A DNA stretch of 64,000 nt from Laceyella putida (GCF_042665195.1 NZ_JBHTBW010000047.1:124001-188000); one strand, 5' to 3'. Counted from the first letter of the stretch, positions 50,315-59,764 are shown. Translations and numbers: made by a program. The notes: generated by a model from the letters alone, not told the origin.

Positions 50315-51007
50315 ATGATGGATTTATCCGGGTTGGAACAGTCCATCGGATTGGCCTTTAAAAACAAAAAGTTGTTCCAACAAGCATTCACCCACACTTC
50401 ATTTGCTCATGAACGGAAGAACAATGGGAAGTTTCCCGATAATGAGCGTTTGGAGTTCTTAGGAGATGCGGTGCTTGAACTCGCGGTATCGGAGTATTTA
50501 TTTCATCGTTATCCGCACATGAGCGAAGGCGAATTGACACGCACACGGGCACGTGTCGTGTGTGAAGCATCCCTTGCTTCTTTTGCCAGAGAGCTTGATT
50601 TTGGGCGCTTTGTGCGATTGGGAAAAGGAGAGGAGATGACGGGAGGCCGAACCCGTCCTTCCCTCTTGGCCGATGTGTTTGAAGCTTTTATTGGAGCCCT
50701 GTTTTTAGATCAAGGATTGGATGAAGTGCGGCGTTTTTTGAACAACTTGGTCTTTCCGAAAATCAATGAGGAATGGCTGGCCAACATATTGGATGCCAAA
50801 AGCCAGTTGCAAGAGTTGGTGCAACAGGAAAGGCTGGGCGCCTTGGAGTATCGGATCGTGGACATGCAAGGCCCCGCGCATGATCGCCACTTTGTCGCCG
50901 AAGTTTATTTGGAGGACAAATGCTTGGGCCAAGGGTCGGGCCGTTCCAAAAAAGAAGCGGAACAACAAGCCGCGCTTGTCGCCCTCAAAAGTTGGAAAGC
51001 AAAATAA
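50315..51007 (+). CDS. rnc: Ribonuclease III
   Basis: 230 residues. Processes rRNA precursors and double-stranded RNA. The RNase III signature NERLEFLGDAVLEL is near residue 43, with the second acidic set in LLADVFEAFIGALFLD. A double-stranded RNA-binding domain covers about 158-228 (GSGRSKKEAEQQAA). The start follows AAGGGGATGA. Confidence 0.97.
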   Translation: MMDLSGLEQSIGLAFKNKKLFQQAFTHTSFAHERKNNGKFPDNERLEFLGDAVLELAVSEYLFHRYPHMSEGELTRTRARVVCEASLASFARELDFGRFVRLGKGEEMTGGRTRPSLLADVFEAFIGALFLDQGLDEVRRFLNNLVFPKINEEWLANILDAKSQLQELVQQERLGALEYRIVDMQGPAHDRHFVAEVYLEDKCLGQGSGRSKKEAEQQAALVALKSWKAK

Positions 51008-51012
51008 TGTGC

Positions 51013-51047
51013 AAACCACCGCATGTAAGGATTCGGTGGTTTTTTTA
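51013..51047 (+). terminator. Intrinsic terminator after rnc
   Basis: AAACCACCG/CGGTGGTTT stem with a 12-nt loop and a run of T residues (51040-51046). Confidence 0.93.
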
Positions 51048-51191
51048 TTTTCCGGCCGGATCTTGTGAAAACGAAATGAAGGCGAAACGAAGAGGCAAGT
51101 GATGGGACCATTGGCGACACAACGCTTAGCGATGGTGTCTTTGGTAACGCATACCCATCTACCCTGAGAAAAAGAGAGGATGGCGAGCGGC

Positions 51192-51389
51192 ATGTCGGTA
51201 AAAGTTGAATGGGGAACCATGCTGTTTCAGCTGGTCGCTTTTTTATTGTTCACGGGTTTCTTTTTGGTGCCGGGTGTCTTGATCATAAACAGCTGGAAGC
51301 GCCTGAAACGGATAGAACGGCAGAATCAAGCATTGCTTCGGCTGTTGCAGGAAAATCAAGCGAAAGAAAAACGCGGGGAGATTGAATAA
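51192..51389 (+). CDS. Small membrane protein with a charged tail, unknown function
   Basis: 65 residues. One strongly hydrophobic helix (LFQLVAFLLFTGFFLVPGVL) is followed by a basic, heptad-like tail (RLKRIERQNQALLRLLQENQ). Not recognised; the layout resembles small membrane-anchored coiled-coil proteins. Start ATG 51192 is favoured; ATG 51180 directly abuts the purine-rich box. It is transcribed separately from rnc. Confidence 0.6.
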   Translation: MSVKVEWGTMLFQLVAFLLFTGFFLVPGVLIINSWKRLKRIERQNQALLRLLQENQAKEKRGEIE

Positions 51390-51537
51390 CCGGCTTGTCG
51401 CTTCGCGGCATCAAAACTTTACGATAAAAAATGATGATACACCCTTAAATTATTAAAATATACAATGAATTCAATAAACAATTGGTAATTGGCACGCTAA
51501 CCTTTTATATTCGCTGATAATTTTTTTCAAAACCCAG

Positions 51538-51566
51538 TGGATAAGTATTAATAAATCCGATATAAT
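51538..51566 (+). promoter_or_regulatory. Promoter of the FhuF-like gene
   Basis: TGGATA (51538-51543), a 17-bp spacer and perfect TATAAT (51561-51566). The stretch 51390-51537 is AT-rich and carries no gene. Confidence 0.75.
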
Positions 51567-51585
51567 GAGAATAAATATCATTATC
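51567..51585 (+). promoter_or_regulatory. Fur box
   Basis: GAGAATAAATATCATTATC matches the 19-bp Fur consensus GATAATGATAATCATTATC at 15 of 19 positions and starts right after the -10 box. Fur-iron would block transcription of the downstream gene. Confidence 0.85.
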
Positions 51586-51617
51586 GAATGGCGAATCGGC
51601 GAAAGGAGAGGGCAGGC

Positions 51618-52415
51618 ATGATAACATTAGAGCGGTTGGAGAAACAGGAGCAGGTCATATTGGAACAGCAGTTTCGGATTGGTCCCATGTCCAATCATGC
51701 CTCTTCCTTGTCCTGCTCCGCGTTGGATCTTTTGGACGAACAACAGTGCCGCCTGCTTCTTGAACGGCTCGCTGAGCGCGCGGGTGGGGCATCGTTGGTG
51801 GCGGTGGCGTCACAGTTCGCTAAATTATATTCATTCATGGTGATTGTGCCGGCCCTCTTTACGATGAGTGCCTTGAACAAAGGGTTTGACCTTTCATTGA
51901 GCAATATCGGCATCGACTTGGAACAACCGGAAGAAAAGTCTCTGTTCGCAGCGCAGATCAAACAATGGAAGGTCACCAAGCCGGGGGTTGACCGTGAAGC
52001 TTGGCGCGAACGGTTGGTCATCCAGCTCGTGCAGCGGCATGTGACGCCATTGTGGCACCAACTCCATCGGGTGACAAGTGTGCCGCTCTCCATTTTGTGG
52101 GAAAATACGGCTGTTTACGTCTACTGGTTATATGAGACGAAACTGGCGGATTTGACGGGGGAAGAGAAAAAACGGGCCGAAGCCGATTTTCAATATCTCC
52201 TGCAAGAAGCACCCGCTTCCTTATTTCGTGAAAAAGTACAACCGTTGGGGCGCTATTACACGCCAAAATGCTGGCCGGCACACGCTCCTGAACCGATCCG
52301 GGTTCGCAGGACGTGTTGCCTATATTATCAAGTGGGTGACACCACCTGCAAGACATGCCCGCGCAACTGTTTCACCATAACAGAACCATGCCGTGACACC
52401 CCGCTTGAAAGCTGA
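51618..52415 (+). CDS. FhuF-like siderophore-iron reductase
   Basis: 265 residues. The C-terminus has the cysteine pattern of the FhuF [2Fe-2S] domain, CC-x9-CxxC (RRTCCLYY...CKTCPR), next to conserved basic residues. Members reduce ferric iron released from siderophores in the cytoplasm. The Fur box directly on its promoter supports iron regulation. It stands alone, without a siderophore transport or synthesis gene nearby. The ATG at 51618 follows AAAGGAGAG. Confidence 0.85.
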   Translation: MITLERLEKQEQVILEQQFRIGPMSNHASSLSCSALDLLDEQQCRLLLERLAERAGGASLVAVASQFAKLYSFMVIVPALFTMSALNKGFDLSLSNIGIDLEQPEEKSLFAAQIKQWKVTKPGVDREAWRERLVIQLVQRHVTPLWHQLHRVTSVPLSILWENTAVYVYWLYETKLADLTGEEKKRAEADFQYLLQEAPASLFREKVQPLGRYYTPKCWPAHAPEPIRVRRTCCLYYQVGDTTCKTCPRNCFTITEPCRDTPLES

Positions 52416-52444
52416 CTTCTCCCTGGAGATTGTCAGCTTTTTTC
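52408..52444 (+). terminator. Intrinsic terminator of the FhuF-like gene
   Basis: AAAGCTGAC/GTCAGCTTT stem that includes the stop codon, a 15-nt loop and TTTTTT. Confidence 0.88.
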
Positions 52445-52527
52445 ATTTGCGGGAGTCGGTCGAAGCAGGATGAGATGGGGATTGGCGCGAAGTTATTTAT
52501 GGACAGAAAAAGGAGTGGGAGTTTACG

Positions 52528-52866
52528 ATGAAAGGCATTACTTATGACGATTTTCAGAAAGTGGAGTTGCGCGTCGGTCAAATCACCCGGGCGGAAGTGT
52601 TTGAGAAGGCGCGAAAGCCGGCGTACAAGCTGTGGATCGATTTTGGCGAGGAGTTGGGGATCAAGCGAAGCAGCGCGCAGATTACACAACTTTATCACAT
52701 AGACGAATTGCTCGGCAAACGGGTAGTGGCGGTTACGAATTTTCCGCCGAAGCAGATCGCCGATTTCATGTCCGAAGTGTTGGTGCTGGGGGTTGATTCC
52801 AGCGCCGGTGGCGTATCTCTGTTGGGAATTGATCATGAAGCGCCTTTGGGAACGCGGGTATACTGA
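52528..52866 (+). CDS. csaA: tRNA-binding chaperone-like protein CsaA
   Basis: 112 residues, a stand-alone OB-fold tRNA-binding domain. FQKVELRVGQITRAEVF, YKLWIDFGEELGIKRSSAQI and VTNFPPKQIADFMSEVLVLG are typical of CsaA, proposed to assist Sec export. The start follows AAAGGAGTG. It has its own terminators on both sides. Confidence 0.95.
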   Translation: MKGITYDDFQKVELRVGQITRAEVFEKARKPAYKLWIDFGEELGIKRSSAQITQLYHIDELLGKRVVAVTNFPPKQIADFMSEVLVLGVDSSAGGVSLLGIDHEAPLGTRVY

Positions 52867-52872
52867 TGAAGG

Positions 52873-52907
52873 ACATTCCCTGAATCTCACCAGGGAATGT
52901 TTTTTTA
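52873..52907 (+). terminator. Intrinsic terminator after csaA
   Basis: ACATTCCCTG/CAGGGAATGT perfect 10-bp stem, 8-nt loop, then TTTTTTT. Confidence 0.96.
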
Positions 52908-52972
52908 TGCTAAAATATATCAGTTCATTCTATTTATAGATCAAGGTGAAAGATGAAGAGAGGAGGGGGCTC

Positions 52973-55900
52973 ATGTATCTTAAACGATTGGAGATGATCG
53001 GTTTCAAATCGTTTGCCGATCGAACGGAGCTGGAGTTTGTTCCCGGCGTGACCGCGGTGGTAGGACCCAACGGCAGCGGCAAGAGCAATGTCACCGATGG
53101 CATTCGATGGGTGCTGGGGGAGCAAAGCGCGAAATCGCTTCGCGGAAATAAAATGGAAGATGTAATCTTCGCCGGGAGCGATACGCGCAAACCAGTCGGC
53201 TATTGCGAAGTCTCCATGACATTTGACAACACGGAGCGTCGTTTGCCTGTCGATTATGCGGAAGTCACGGTGACACGGCGCGTCTACCGCTCTGGGGAAA
53301 GTGAATATTTCCTCAACAAGCAATCTTGTCGTCTCAAAGATATTCATGAGCTCTTCATGGATACAGGGATTGGAAAAGATGCGTATTCCATGATTGGGCA
53401 AGGCAAAATCGACGAAATCCTCAGTTCCAAATCGGAAGATCGGCGTGCCATCTTCGAAGAGGCGGCCGGGATCGTGAAATACAAAGCGCGTAAAAAAGAG
53501 GCGGAGAAGAAGCTGGAAGCGACGGAGCAAAACCTTTCACGCATCCATGATCTGATCCACGAACTCAAAGGGCAAGTGGAGCCGCTCTCCGAACAGGCGG
53601 AGAAAGCGAGCCGATATAAAGAGCTGAAGGCAGAATTGCAAGAAGTGGAGATCGGCCTTTATGTACATAAAATCGAAGCGTTGCATGAAGAATGGCAGGA
53701 AGCGACGCAAGAAGTGAAAAACCTGTCACAGGAGCAAGTCTCCCTGGCATCGGCGGTGAGCAGCCGTGAAGCAAAGTTGGAAGAGTTAAAAGCGAAGTTG
53801 CATGAGCAAGAACAAAAATGGGAGCAAGTGCAGACGGCCTTGCTCTCGGTGAGTGAAGAGTTGGAAAAAGCGGAGGGGCAGCGGGAGGTCCGCTTGGAAC
53901 GGGTGAAGAATCGGACGGAGACGCAACAACAGCTGTTGGAGCGCATCCGCGAGTTGGAAGCGGAGTGCGCGCGGTTAAAGGCAGAAGAAGAGCGGGTCGG
54001 TTCACTCCTTTCCCAAAAGCGCGAAGAATTGGCTGAGTTGGAACGGGATCTGGGGAAATTGGAGTTGCAACTCTCCCTCTCATCCAACAATGACGCTGAA
54101 CAGTTGCGTGAGTTGACCGAAAAAGTGCAACAACACGGCAACCGGTTGGTGGCGTTGCGCAGTGAAAAACAGTACGTGACCGAACAGATGAACGAATTGT
54201 CGGAGCGAATCACCACCTTTGCTGATCAACGGCAGTCGCTCCAGCAAGCGAAAGAGGCGCAGGGGGAGCGGTCCGAACAGATTGCCCGTGAATTGCAGCG
54301 TGTCGAGGAAGAACTGCGGGAAGCGGCTGAACAAGTTCGTGTGCTGGCAAGGCAGCGGAGCGAAATCGAGCAGGAAGAAAAAGCGCTCACGGAACGAAGC
54401 CGTAAAGTGGAACAGCAGCTCAACCGCCTCCGTTCGCAACATGAGTGGATCAAGGAGATGGAAGCGGAACACCAAGGTTTCATGCAAGGGGTAAAAGAGG
54501 TGCTCAAAGCGCGCGACCGCGGTGTTTCATCGCTCGCTGGCGTCCATGGCGCGGTGGCCCAATTGATCCAAGTGCCGCAACAGGTGGAAGCGGCGATTGA
54601 GACGGCGCTCGGCGGGGCGCTCCAGCATGTGGTTGTTGAAGATGAGCAAACGGGTCGGCATGGCATTCAATATTTGAAGGAGAAGCGATTGGGACGAGCC
54701 ACCTTTTTGCCGCTCGATGTGTTGAAGAGCCGTACCCTGCCGCAACATGAAGTGGCCAAATGCGAGTCCCACCCAGGCTTTGTGGGGGTGGCCGCGGATT
54801 TGGTCAAGACGGAGCCGCGTTATCGCCACTTGGTTGAAAATTTGCTCGGTTTGGTTGTGGTCACAGAGAAAATGGAACAAGCCAACCGATTGGCCCGGAG
54901 TCTAGGATATCGTTATCGGGTGGTGACGTTGGACGGTGACGTGGTCAACCCGGGCGGTTCGATGACAGGGGGTAGCCGCCAGCAAACCAAGAGCAACCTG
55001 CTGGGACGTTCGCGCCAGTTGGAAGAATGCGAAGCAGAGCTGAACCGAGTGGAAGAGGCGTGGCGTCAGGTGGAGCGGGAGTTCCATTCGCTAAACCAGC
55101 GCAAGCAATCGTTGGAGCAGGAATGGGAAGATGTGCGGGTTCGCGGGGAAGAGCGGCGTTTGAAAGAACAGGAGTTGCGCGGAAAAGAGCGGGAACTCCA
55201 GGTGGAAGAACGGACGCTTGACGAGCAGTTGCGCACGCTCAGCCAAGAACAGGAAAAGTCGGCGCAACGAAAGCAAGAGCTTCAAGAACAATTGTCGCGG
55301 GTGGAGAATAGCATCAGCGAATTGGAACGGGAGACGGAACTTTTGAGTGCGCTCATCAGCGAATCGCAAGAGCGGGTCAAACAGCAAGCCAATGTGAAAG
55401 AAGAGGTTGGCGCGCAGATGACCGATTACAAGGTGCGAGTCGCCCGCCTGCATCAGGAAGTGACCAACCTGGAAGAGAACTTGACCCGGATCCGCCAAGA
55501 ATGGACGCGCCTGGACAAGCAGAAACAGTTGGCGCAGGATGAGTTGCGCAACTTGGATGAAGCGCGTGAATCAAATACGCAGGAAATGCAATCGCTGGAA
55601 GAGCGCATCGCCCAGTTGCGCACGAAAAAGGAAGAGGTGCAGCAACTCCTCAATGAAACGAGAAGCTTGCGGGAACAGCTTGTCCTTGAACGGGAAGCGC
55701 AGGAGAAGGAAGTGCGCTCCACCCAACAAAAATTGCGCAAACAAGGGAACAAACTGCATGAGCAAGAAGTGCGCGCCAATCGTCTGGATGTGGAGCTGAA
55801 CCACTTGTTGCAGAAGCTGGCGGAAGAATACGAAATGAGTTATGAACGGGCCAAGCAAGTTTATCCCGTTCCCGAAGAGCCGGCTCAGGCGGAACGGCGG

Positions 55901-56563
55901 GTCCGCTCATTGAAAGGGCAAATAAGCGCGTTGGGTGATGTCAATCTGGGGGCAATTGAGGAACATGCCCGCTTAACGGAGCGTTTGCAGTTCCTGGAGG
56001 AACAGGAAGCCGATTTGCTCGAAGCGAAGCAAAAGCTCTATGAGATCATCGGCCAATTGGTCGATGAGATGGGGCGGCGTTTCGGAGAAGCGTTTGACAT
56101 GATTCGGGCGGAGTTCCAACATGTGTTTGTCCAGATGTTTGGCGGCGGGCGCGCCGACCTGAAGCTGAGTGAACCGGACAACCTATTGGAGACGGGAATT
56201 GAAATCGTGGCGCAACCTCCGGGCAAAAAACTGCAAAACCTCAATCTGCTCTCGGGAGGGGAACGCGCGTTGGCGGCCCTTGCCCTTCTCTATTCCGTGC
56301 TTCGCATCAAGCCGGTGCCGTTCTGTGTGCTGGATGAAGTGGATGCGGCGTTGGACGAAGCCAACTTAACCCGTTATACGCGGTACATGCGGGAATTCGC
56401 CAACCGGACGCAGTTCATCATCATCACCCACCGCAAGCACACCATGGAAGCGTGCGATGTACTGTATGGAATTACCATGCAAGAATCGGGGGTGTCCAAG
56501 CTGGTATCCGTGAAGCTGGAAGAGTATGATGGTCTTAGCGAGGTTGCCGCAAGCAAGAGTTAG
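52973..56563 (+). CDS. smc: Chromosome-segregation SMC ATPase
   Basis: 1196 residues, the full SMC architecture: Walker A GPNGSGKSNVTDG (near 32), a long coiled coil, a globular hinge (about 500-680, with GGALQHVVVEDEQTGRHGI), the return coiled coil, then LLSGGERALAALALL and Walker B CVLDEVDAALDEAN. Works with ScpA/ScpB (not in this window) to organise and resolve origins. The ATG at 52973 follows AGGAGGGGG. It heads the smc-ftsY-ylxM-ffh group. Confidence 0.98.
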   Translation: MYLKRLEMIGFKSFADRTELEFVPGVTAVVGPNGSGKSNVTDGIRWVLGEQSAKSLRGNKMEDVIFAGSDTRKPVGYCEVSMTFDNTERRLPVDYAEVTVTRRVYRSGESEYFLNKQSCRLKDIHELFMDTGIGKDAYSMIGQGKIDEILSSKSEDRRAIFEEAAGIVKYKARKKEAEKKLEATEQNLSRIHDLIHELKGQVEPLSEQAEKASRYKELKAELQEVEIGLYVHKIEALHEEWQEATQEVKNLSQEQVSLASAVSSREAKLEELKAKLHEQEQKWEQVQTALLSVSEELEKAEGQREVRLERVKNRTETQQQLLERIRELEAECARLKAEEERVGSLLSQKREELAELERDLGKLELQLSLSSNNDAEQLRELTEKVQQHGNRLVALRSEKQYVTEQMNELSERITTFADQRQSLQQAKEAQGERSEQIARELQRVEEELREAAEQVRVLARQRSEIEQEEKALTERSRKVEQQLNRLRSQHEWIKEMEAEHQGFMQGVKEVLKARDRGVSSLAGVHGAVAQLIQVPQQVEAAIETALGGALQHVVVEDEQTGRHGIQYLKEKRLGRATFLPLDVLKSRTLPQHEVAKCESHPGFVGVAADLVKTEPRYRHLVENLLGLVVVTEKMEQANRLARSLGYRYRVVTLDGDVVNPGGSMTGGSRQQTKSNLLGRSRQLEECEAELNRVEEAWRQVEREFHSLNQRKQSLEQEWEDVRVRGEERRLKEQELRGKERELQVEERTLDEQLRTLSQEQEKSAQRKQELQEQLSRVENSISELERETELLSALISESQERVKQQANVKEEVGAQMTDYKVRVARLHQEVTNLEENLTRIRQEWTRLDKQKQLAQDELRNLDEARESNTQEMQSLEERIAQLRTKKEEVQQLLNETRSLREQLVLEREAQEKEVRSTQQKLRKQGNKLHEQEVRANRLDVELNHLLQKLAEEYEMSYERAKQVYPVPEEPAQAERRVRSLKGQISALGDVNLGAIEEHARLTERLQFLEEQEADLLEAKQKLYEIIGQLVDEMGRRFGEAFDMIRAEFQHVFVQMFGGGRADLKLSEPDNLLETGIEIVAQPPGKKLQNLNLLSGGERALAALALLYSVLRIKPVPFCVLDEVDAALDEANLTRYTRYMREFANRTQFIIITHRKHTMEACDVLYGITMQESGVSKLVSVKLEEYDGLSEVAASKS

Positions 56564-56573
56564 GAGGAGTAGC

Positions 56574-57563
56574 ATGAGTTTTTTCAAACGGCTGCGTGAA
56601 AGCGTAGCGCAAAAGACCGAAGCGGTTACGCAGAAGTTCATGACTGGACTCAGCAAAACCAGCAACAATCTCGTCGGCGCGATCAACGATTTGTTTGCCG
56701 GCCGCGCGAAAATTGATGAGGATTTTTACGAGGAGCTGGAAGAGATTCTCATCACGGCGGATGTCGGCGTGCAAACCACGATGGAATTGGTCGAACGCTT
56801 GCGCGATGAGGTGAAAAGGCAAAAGATCAAAGATCCCCAAGAACTTCGGCCCATCTTGTCTGAACTCATCGGCGAGATGATGGATGTCGCGGGAGAGGAT
56901 CACGATTTGCGCCTGAAAGAAAACGAATTGACCGTCATCCTGTTTGTCGGGGTGAATGGTGTTGGGAAAACCACCACCATCGGGAAGCTGGCCCACCGCT
57001 TTAAAAGCGAGGGCAAAAAAGTGGTGTTGGCGGCGGGCGACACCTTTCGGGCTGGCGCGATTGACCAGTTAGAAACGTGGGGACAGCGCGTCGGGGTGGA
57101 TGTGATCAAACATCAAGCGGGTGCGGACCCGGCCGCCGTCATTTACGATGGGATCCAAGCGGCGAAGTCCCGCAAAGCGGACATCCTCTTATGTGATACG
57201 GCCGGTCGCCTGCAAAACAAAGTGAACCTGATGGAAGAGCTGAAGAAAGTGTTCCGCGTGATCCGGCGTGAGGTGCCCGACGGCCCGCACGAAGTGTTGC
57301 TGGTGTTGGACGCGACAACCGGGCAAAACGCCTTAATCCAAGCAAAGCAGTTTGGCGAAGCGGTTGACGTGTCCGGCATCGTGTTGACCAAGCTGGATGG
57401 CACGGCCAAAGGCGGCATTGTGATCGCGATCAGCCATGAGATGAAAATACCGGTTAAGCTGGTCGGCTTGGGCGAAAAGGCGGATGACTTGCAAGACTTT
57501 GACAAAGAGCAATTCTTGCATGCGCTGTTTAAAGAGATGATTGACGCAAACGAGACGGATTGA
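56574..57563 (+). CDS. ftsY: Signal recognition particle receptor FtsY
   Basis: 329 residues. An SRP-type GTPase that docks ribosome-SRP complexes at the membrane. A short charged N-terminal helix is followed by the N domain and the G domain: GVNGVGKTTTIGKLA (near 126), DTAGRLQNK, TKLDGTAKGG and GLGEKADDLQDF. The start follows TAGGAGGAG, 10 bp after smc. Its partner Ffh is two genes downstream. Confidence 0.97.
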   Translation: MSFFKRLRESVAQKTEAVTQKFMTGLSKTSNNLVGAINDLFAGRAKIDEDFYEELEEILITADVGVQTTMELVERLRDEVKRQKIKDPQELRPILSELIGEMMDVAGEDHDLRLKENELTVILFVGVNGVGKTTTIGKLAHRFKSEGKKVVLAAGDTFRAGAIDQLETWGQRVGVDVIKHQAGADPAAVIYDGIQAAKSRKADILLCDTAGRLQNKVNLMEELKKVFRVIRREVPDGPHEVLLVLDATTGQNALIQAKQFGEAVDVSGIVLTKLDGTAKGGIVIAISHEMKIPVKLVGLGEKADDLQDFDKEQFLHALFKEMIDANETD

Positions 57564-57638
57564 TCTGAAGGACGAGCGATCGACCTTTCGCGCGGTTACG
57601 CAAATATTGCGTCTATGATCTCTATCAAGGAAAAAGCC

Positions 57639-57667
57639 TTGACAAGAGATGGCCGCTCCGCTATAGT
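57639..57667 (+). promoter_or_regulatory. SigA promoter of the ylxM-ffh operon
   Basis: Perfect TTGACA (57639-57644), a 17-bp spacer and TATAGT (57662-57667). A small GCACC/GGTGC hairpin follows in the leader near 57687-57701. Confidence 0.88.
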
Positions 57668-57716
57668 ATACTCCTGTAAAGGTTAGCACCTTGACGGTGC
57701 GAATGAGGTGACTCCG

Positions 57717-58049
57717 GTGTTGGAGCAAACCACAGAGATGAACCTGTTGTACGATTTTTACGGTTCGCTACTGAGAGAGAAACAGCGCGCCTTGTTGGAA
57801 ATGTATTACCATGAAGACTGGTCGCTCGGTGAAATCGCGGAACACCAAGGAGTATCACGCCAAGCGGTGTTTGAGGCGATCAAGCGGGCTCAGGCGACGC
57901 TGACTCAACTTGAGGAGAAACTAGGCCTTGTGAAAAAACACCTGGAGCGGCAACGGATCGCCGAAGAGGTGTTGGCTCGATTAGAAGAGGTGCCAGAAGC
58001 GCGTCTGAAGGTCGAATCGCTCGTCAAACAGATGGTTGACCTCGATTAA
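57717..58049 (+). CDS. ylxM: SRP-associated helix-turn-helix protein YlxM
   Basis: 110 residues. EKQRALLEMYYHEDWSLGEIA followed by the helix-turn-helix VSRQAVFEAIKRA resembles sigma region 4; a coiled C-terminal part follows. YlxM stimulates SRP function in some Gram-positives and always precedes ffh. Start GTG 57717, after TGAGGTGA. Confidence 0.93.
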   Translation: MLEQTTEMNLLYDFYGSLLREKQRALLEMYYHEDWSLGEIAEHQGVSRQAVFEAIKRAQATLTQLEEKLGLVKKHLERQRIAEEVLARLEEVPEARLKVESLVKQMVDLD

Positions 58050-58072
58050 TAGCGATTGAAGGAGGGGGCACC

Positions 58073-59425
58073 ATGGCGTTTGAAGGCTTGTCAGAACGAT
58101 TGCAGTCCATCATGAAGAAGTTGCGCGGCAAAGGGAAAGTGACCGAAGCCGATGTGAAAGAGGCGATGCGGGAAGTGCGTCTGGCCTTGCTGGAAGCAGA
58201 CGTGAACTTCAAGGTGGTCAAAAGCTTTATTGACCGGGTCAAAGAGCGCGCGGTCGGGCAAGAGGTATTGCAGAGTTTGACTCCCGGACAGCAAGTGATC
58301 AAAGTGGTAAACGAAGAGTTGACCCGACTGATGGGAGGAGAGCAGAGCAAGCTCGCTCAAGCCGATAAGCCGCCAACCAAGATCATGATGGTCGGTTTGC
58401 AAGGTGCCGGTAAAACCACCACTTCTGGCAAATTGGCTCGTTTTTTGCAAAAGCAAAATCGACGCACCCTCCTTGTGGCGGCGGACGTTTATCGTCCTGC
58501 GGCGATCAAGCAACTGGAAGTATTGGGTGCGGATTTGAATACACCCGTGTTCTCGCTCGGTGATCAGGTAAGTCCGGTGACCATCGCGGAACAAGGGGTA
58601 GCCAAAGCCTCGGCAGAAGGTTTTGACTACGTGATCATCGATACGGCGGGTCGTCTGCATATCGATGAACAGATGATGGATGAATTAAAACAGATCCGCG
58701 AACGGATCGAGCCCGATGAGATTCTGCTCGTCGTCGATGCGATGACAGGTCAAGATGCGGTGAACGTGGCGGATCACTTTAATAAACAACTGGGCCTCAC
58801 CGGCGTGGTTCTCACCAAGCTGGACGGGGATACCCGTGGGGGGGCCGCGCTCTCGGTCAAATCGGTGACCGACTGTCCGATTAAGTTTGTCGGGATGGGC
58901 GAGAAGACCGAAGCCTTGGAGCCGTTTCATCCAGATCGGATGGCTTCCCGCATCTTGGGCATGGGCGATGTGCTCAGTCTGATCGAAAAAGCCCAGTCGG
59001 CCGTCGATCAAGAGAAAGCCAAGGACCTGGAGCGCAAAATGCGGACGCTCAGCTTTACGTTTGATGATTTCTTGGATCAGTTGCAACAAGTGCGCAAGAT
59101 GGGGCCGCTTGAAGATATGCTGTCGATGCTCCCCGGCGCGGGCCAGGTCAAAGGATTGAAAAACATCCAAGTCGATGAAAAACAACTGGCGCGTGTCGAG
59201 GCGATTATCAAGTCGATGACGCCACAGGAAAAGGCGCATCCGGAAATCATCAACGCCAGCCGCCGCAAACGCATTGCGACCGGCAGCGGGACGACCGTGC
59301 AAGATGTGAACCGGCTGCTGAAGCAGTTTGAAGATATGAAGAAGATGATGAAGCAGTTTTCCAATATGGCCAAAGGCATGAAAAAGAAAAAACGCGGTGG
59401 CTTTCGCTTCCCATTCATGTCATAA
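58073..59425 (+). CDS. ffh: Signal recognition particle GTPase Ffh
   Basis: 450 residues. N domain, G domain with GLQGAGKTTTSGKLARF (near 106), DTAGRLHIDE, TKLDGDTRGGAALS, then the methionine-rich M domain (about 300-440: MKKMMKQFSNMAKGMKKK) that binds signal peptides and SRP RNA. The start follows GAAGGAGGGGG. Confidence 0.98.
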   Translation: MAFEGLSERLQSIMKKLRGKGKVTEADVKEAMREVRLALLEADVNFKVVKSFIDRVKERAVGQEVLQSLTPGQQVIKVVNEELTRLMGGEQSKLAQADKPPTKIMMVGLQGAGKTTTSGKLARFLQKQNRRTLLVAADVYRPAAIKQLEVLGADLNTPVFSLGDQVSPVTIAEQGVAKASAEGFDYVIIDTAGRLHIDEQMMDELKQIRERIEPDEILLVVDAMTGQDAVNVADHFNKQLGLTGVVLTKLDGDTRGGAALSVKSVTDCPIKFVGMGEKTEALEPFHPDRMASRILGMGDVLSLIEKAQSAVDQEKAKDLERKMRTLSFTFDDFLDQLQQVRKMGPLEDMLSMLPGAGQVKGLKNIQVDEKQLARVEAIIKSMTPQEKAHPEIINASRRKRIATGSGTTVQDVNRLLKQFEDMKKMMKQFSNMAKGMKKKKRGGFRFPFMS

Positions 59426-59462
59426 TGGTGTCTTGATACCCTGACTAGGAGGTGAATTGGCA

Positions 59463-59720
59463 ATGGCAGTGAAAATCCGTTTAAGACGCATGGGTGCGAA
59501 GAAAGCTCCATTCTACCGTGTGGTAGTAGCTGACTCCCGCGCACCACGCGATGGTCGTTCCATCGATGAGATCGGATACTACAATCCGTTGACTCAACCA
59601 GCCACGGTGAAAATCGATGCAGAGAAAGCTCTGAAATGGCTGGCCAATGGCGCTCAACCATCTGATACCGTCCGCAACCTGTTCCGCCGTGAAGGTATCC
59701 TGAAAAGCGATAAAGAGTAA
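59463..59720 (+). CDS. rpsP: 30S ribosomal protein S16
   Basis: 85 residues: AVKIRLRRMGAKKAPFYRVV, ADSRAPRDGRSIDEIGYYNP. The start at 59463 follows TAGGAGGTGA. First of the rpsP-khpA-rimM-trmD-rplS set conserved in Firmicutes. Confidence 0.98.
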   Translation: MAVKIRLRRMGAKKAPFYRVVVADSRAPRDGRSIDEIGYYNPLTQPATVKIDAEKALKWLANGAQPSDTVRNLFRREGILKSDKE

Positions 59721-59764
59721 TTTCAGAACCATTTCTTGTGCGGAAGACCGGAGGGTCATCACAT

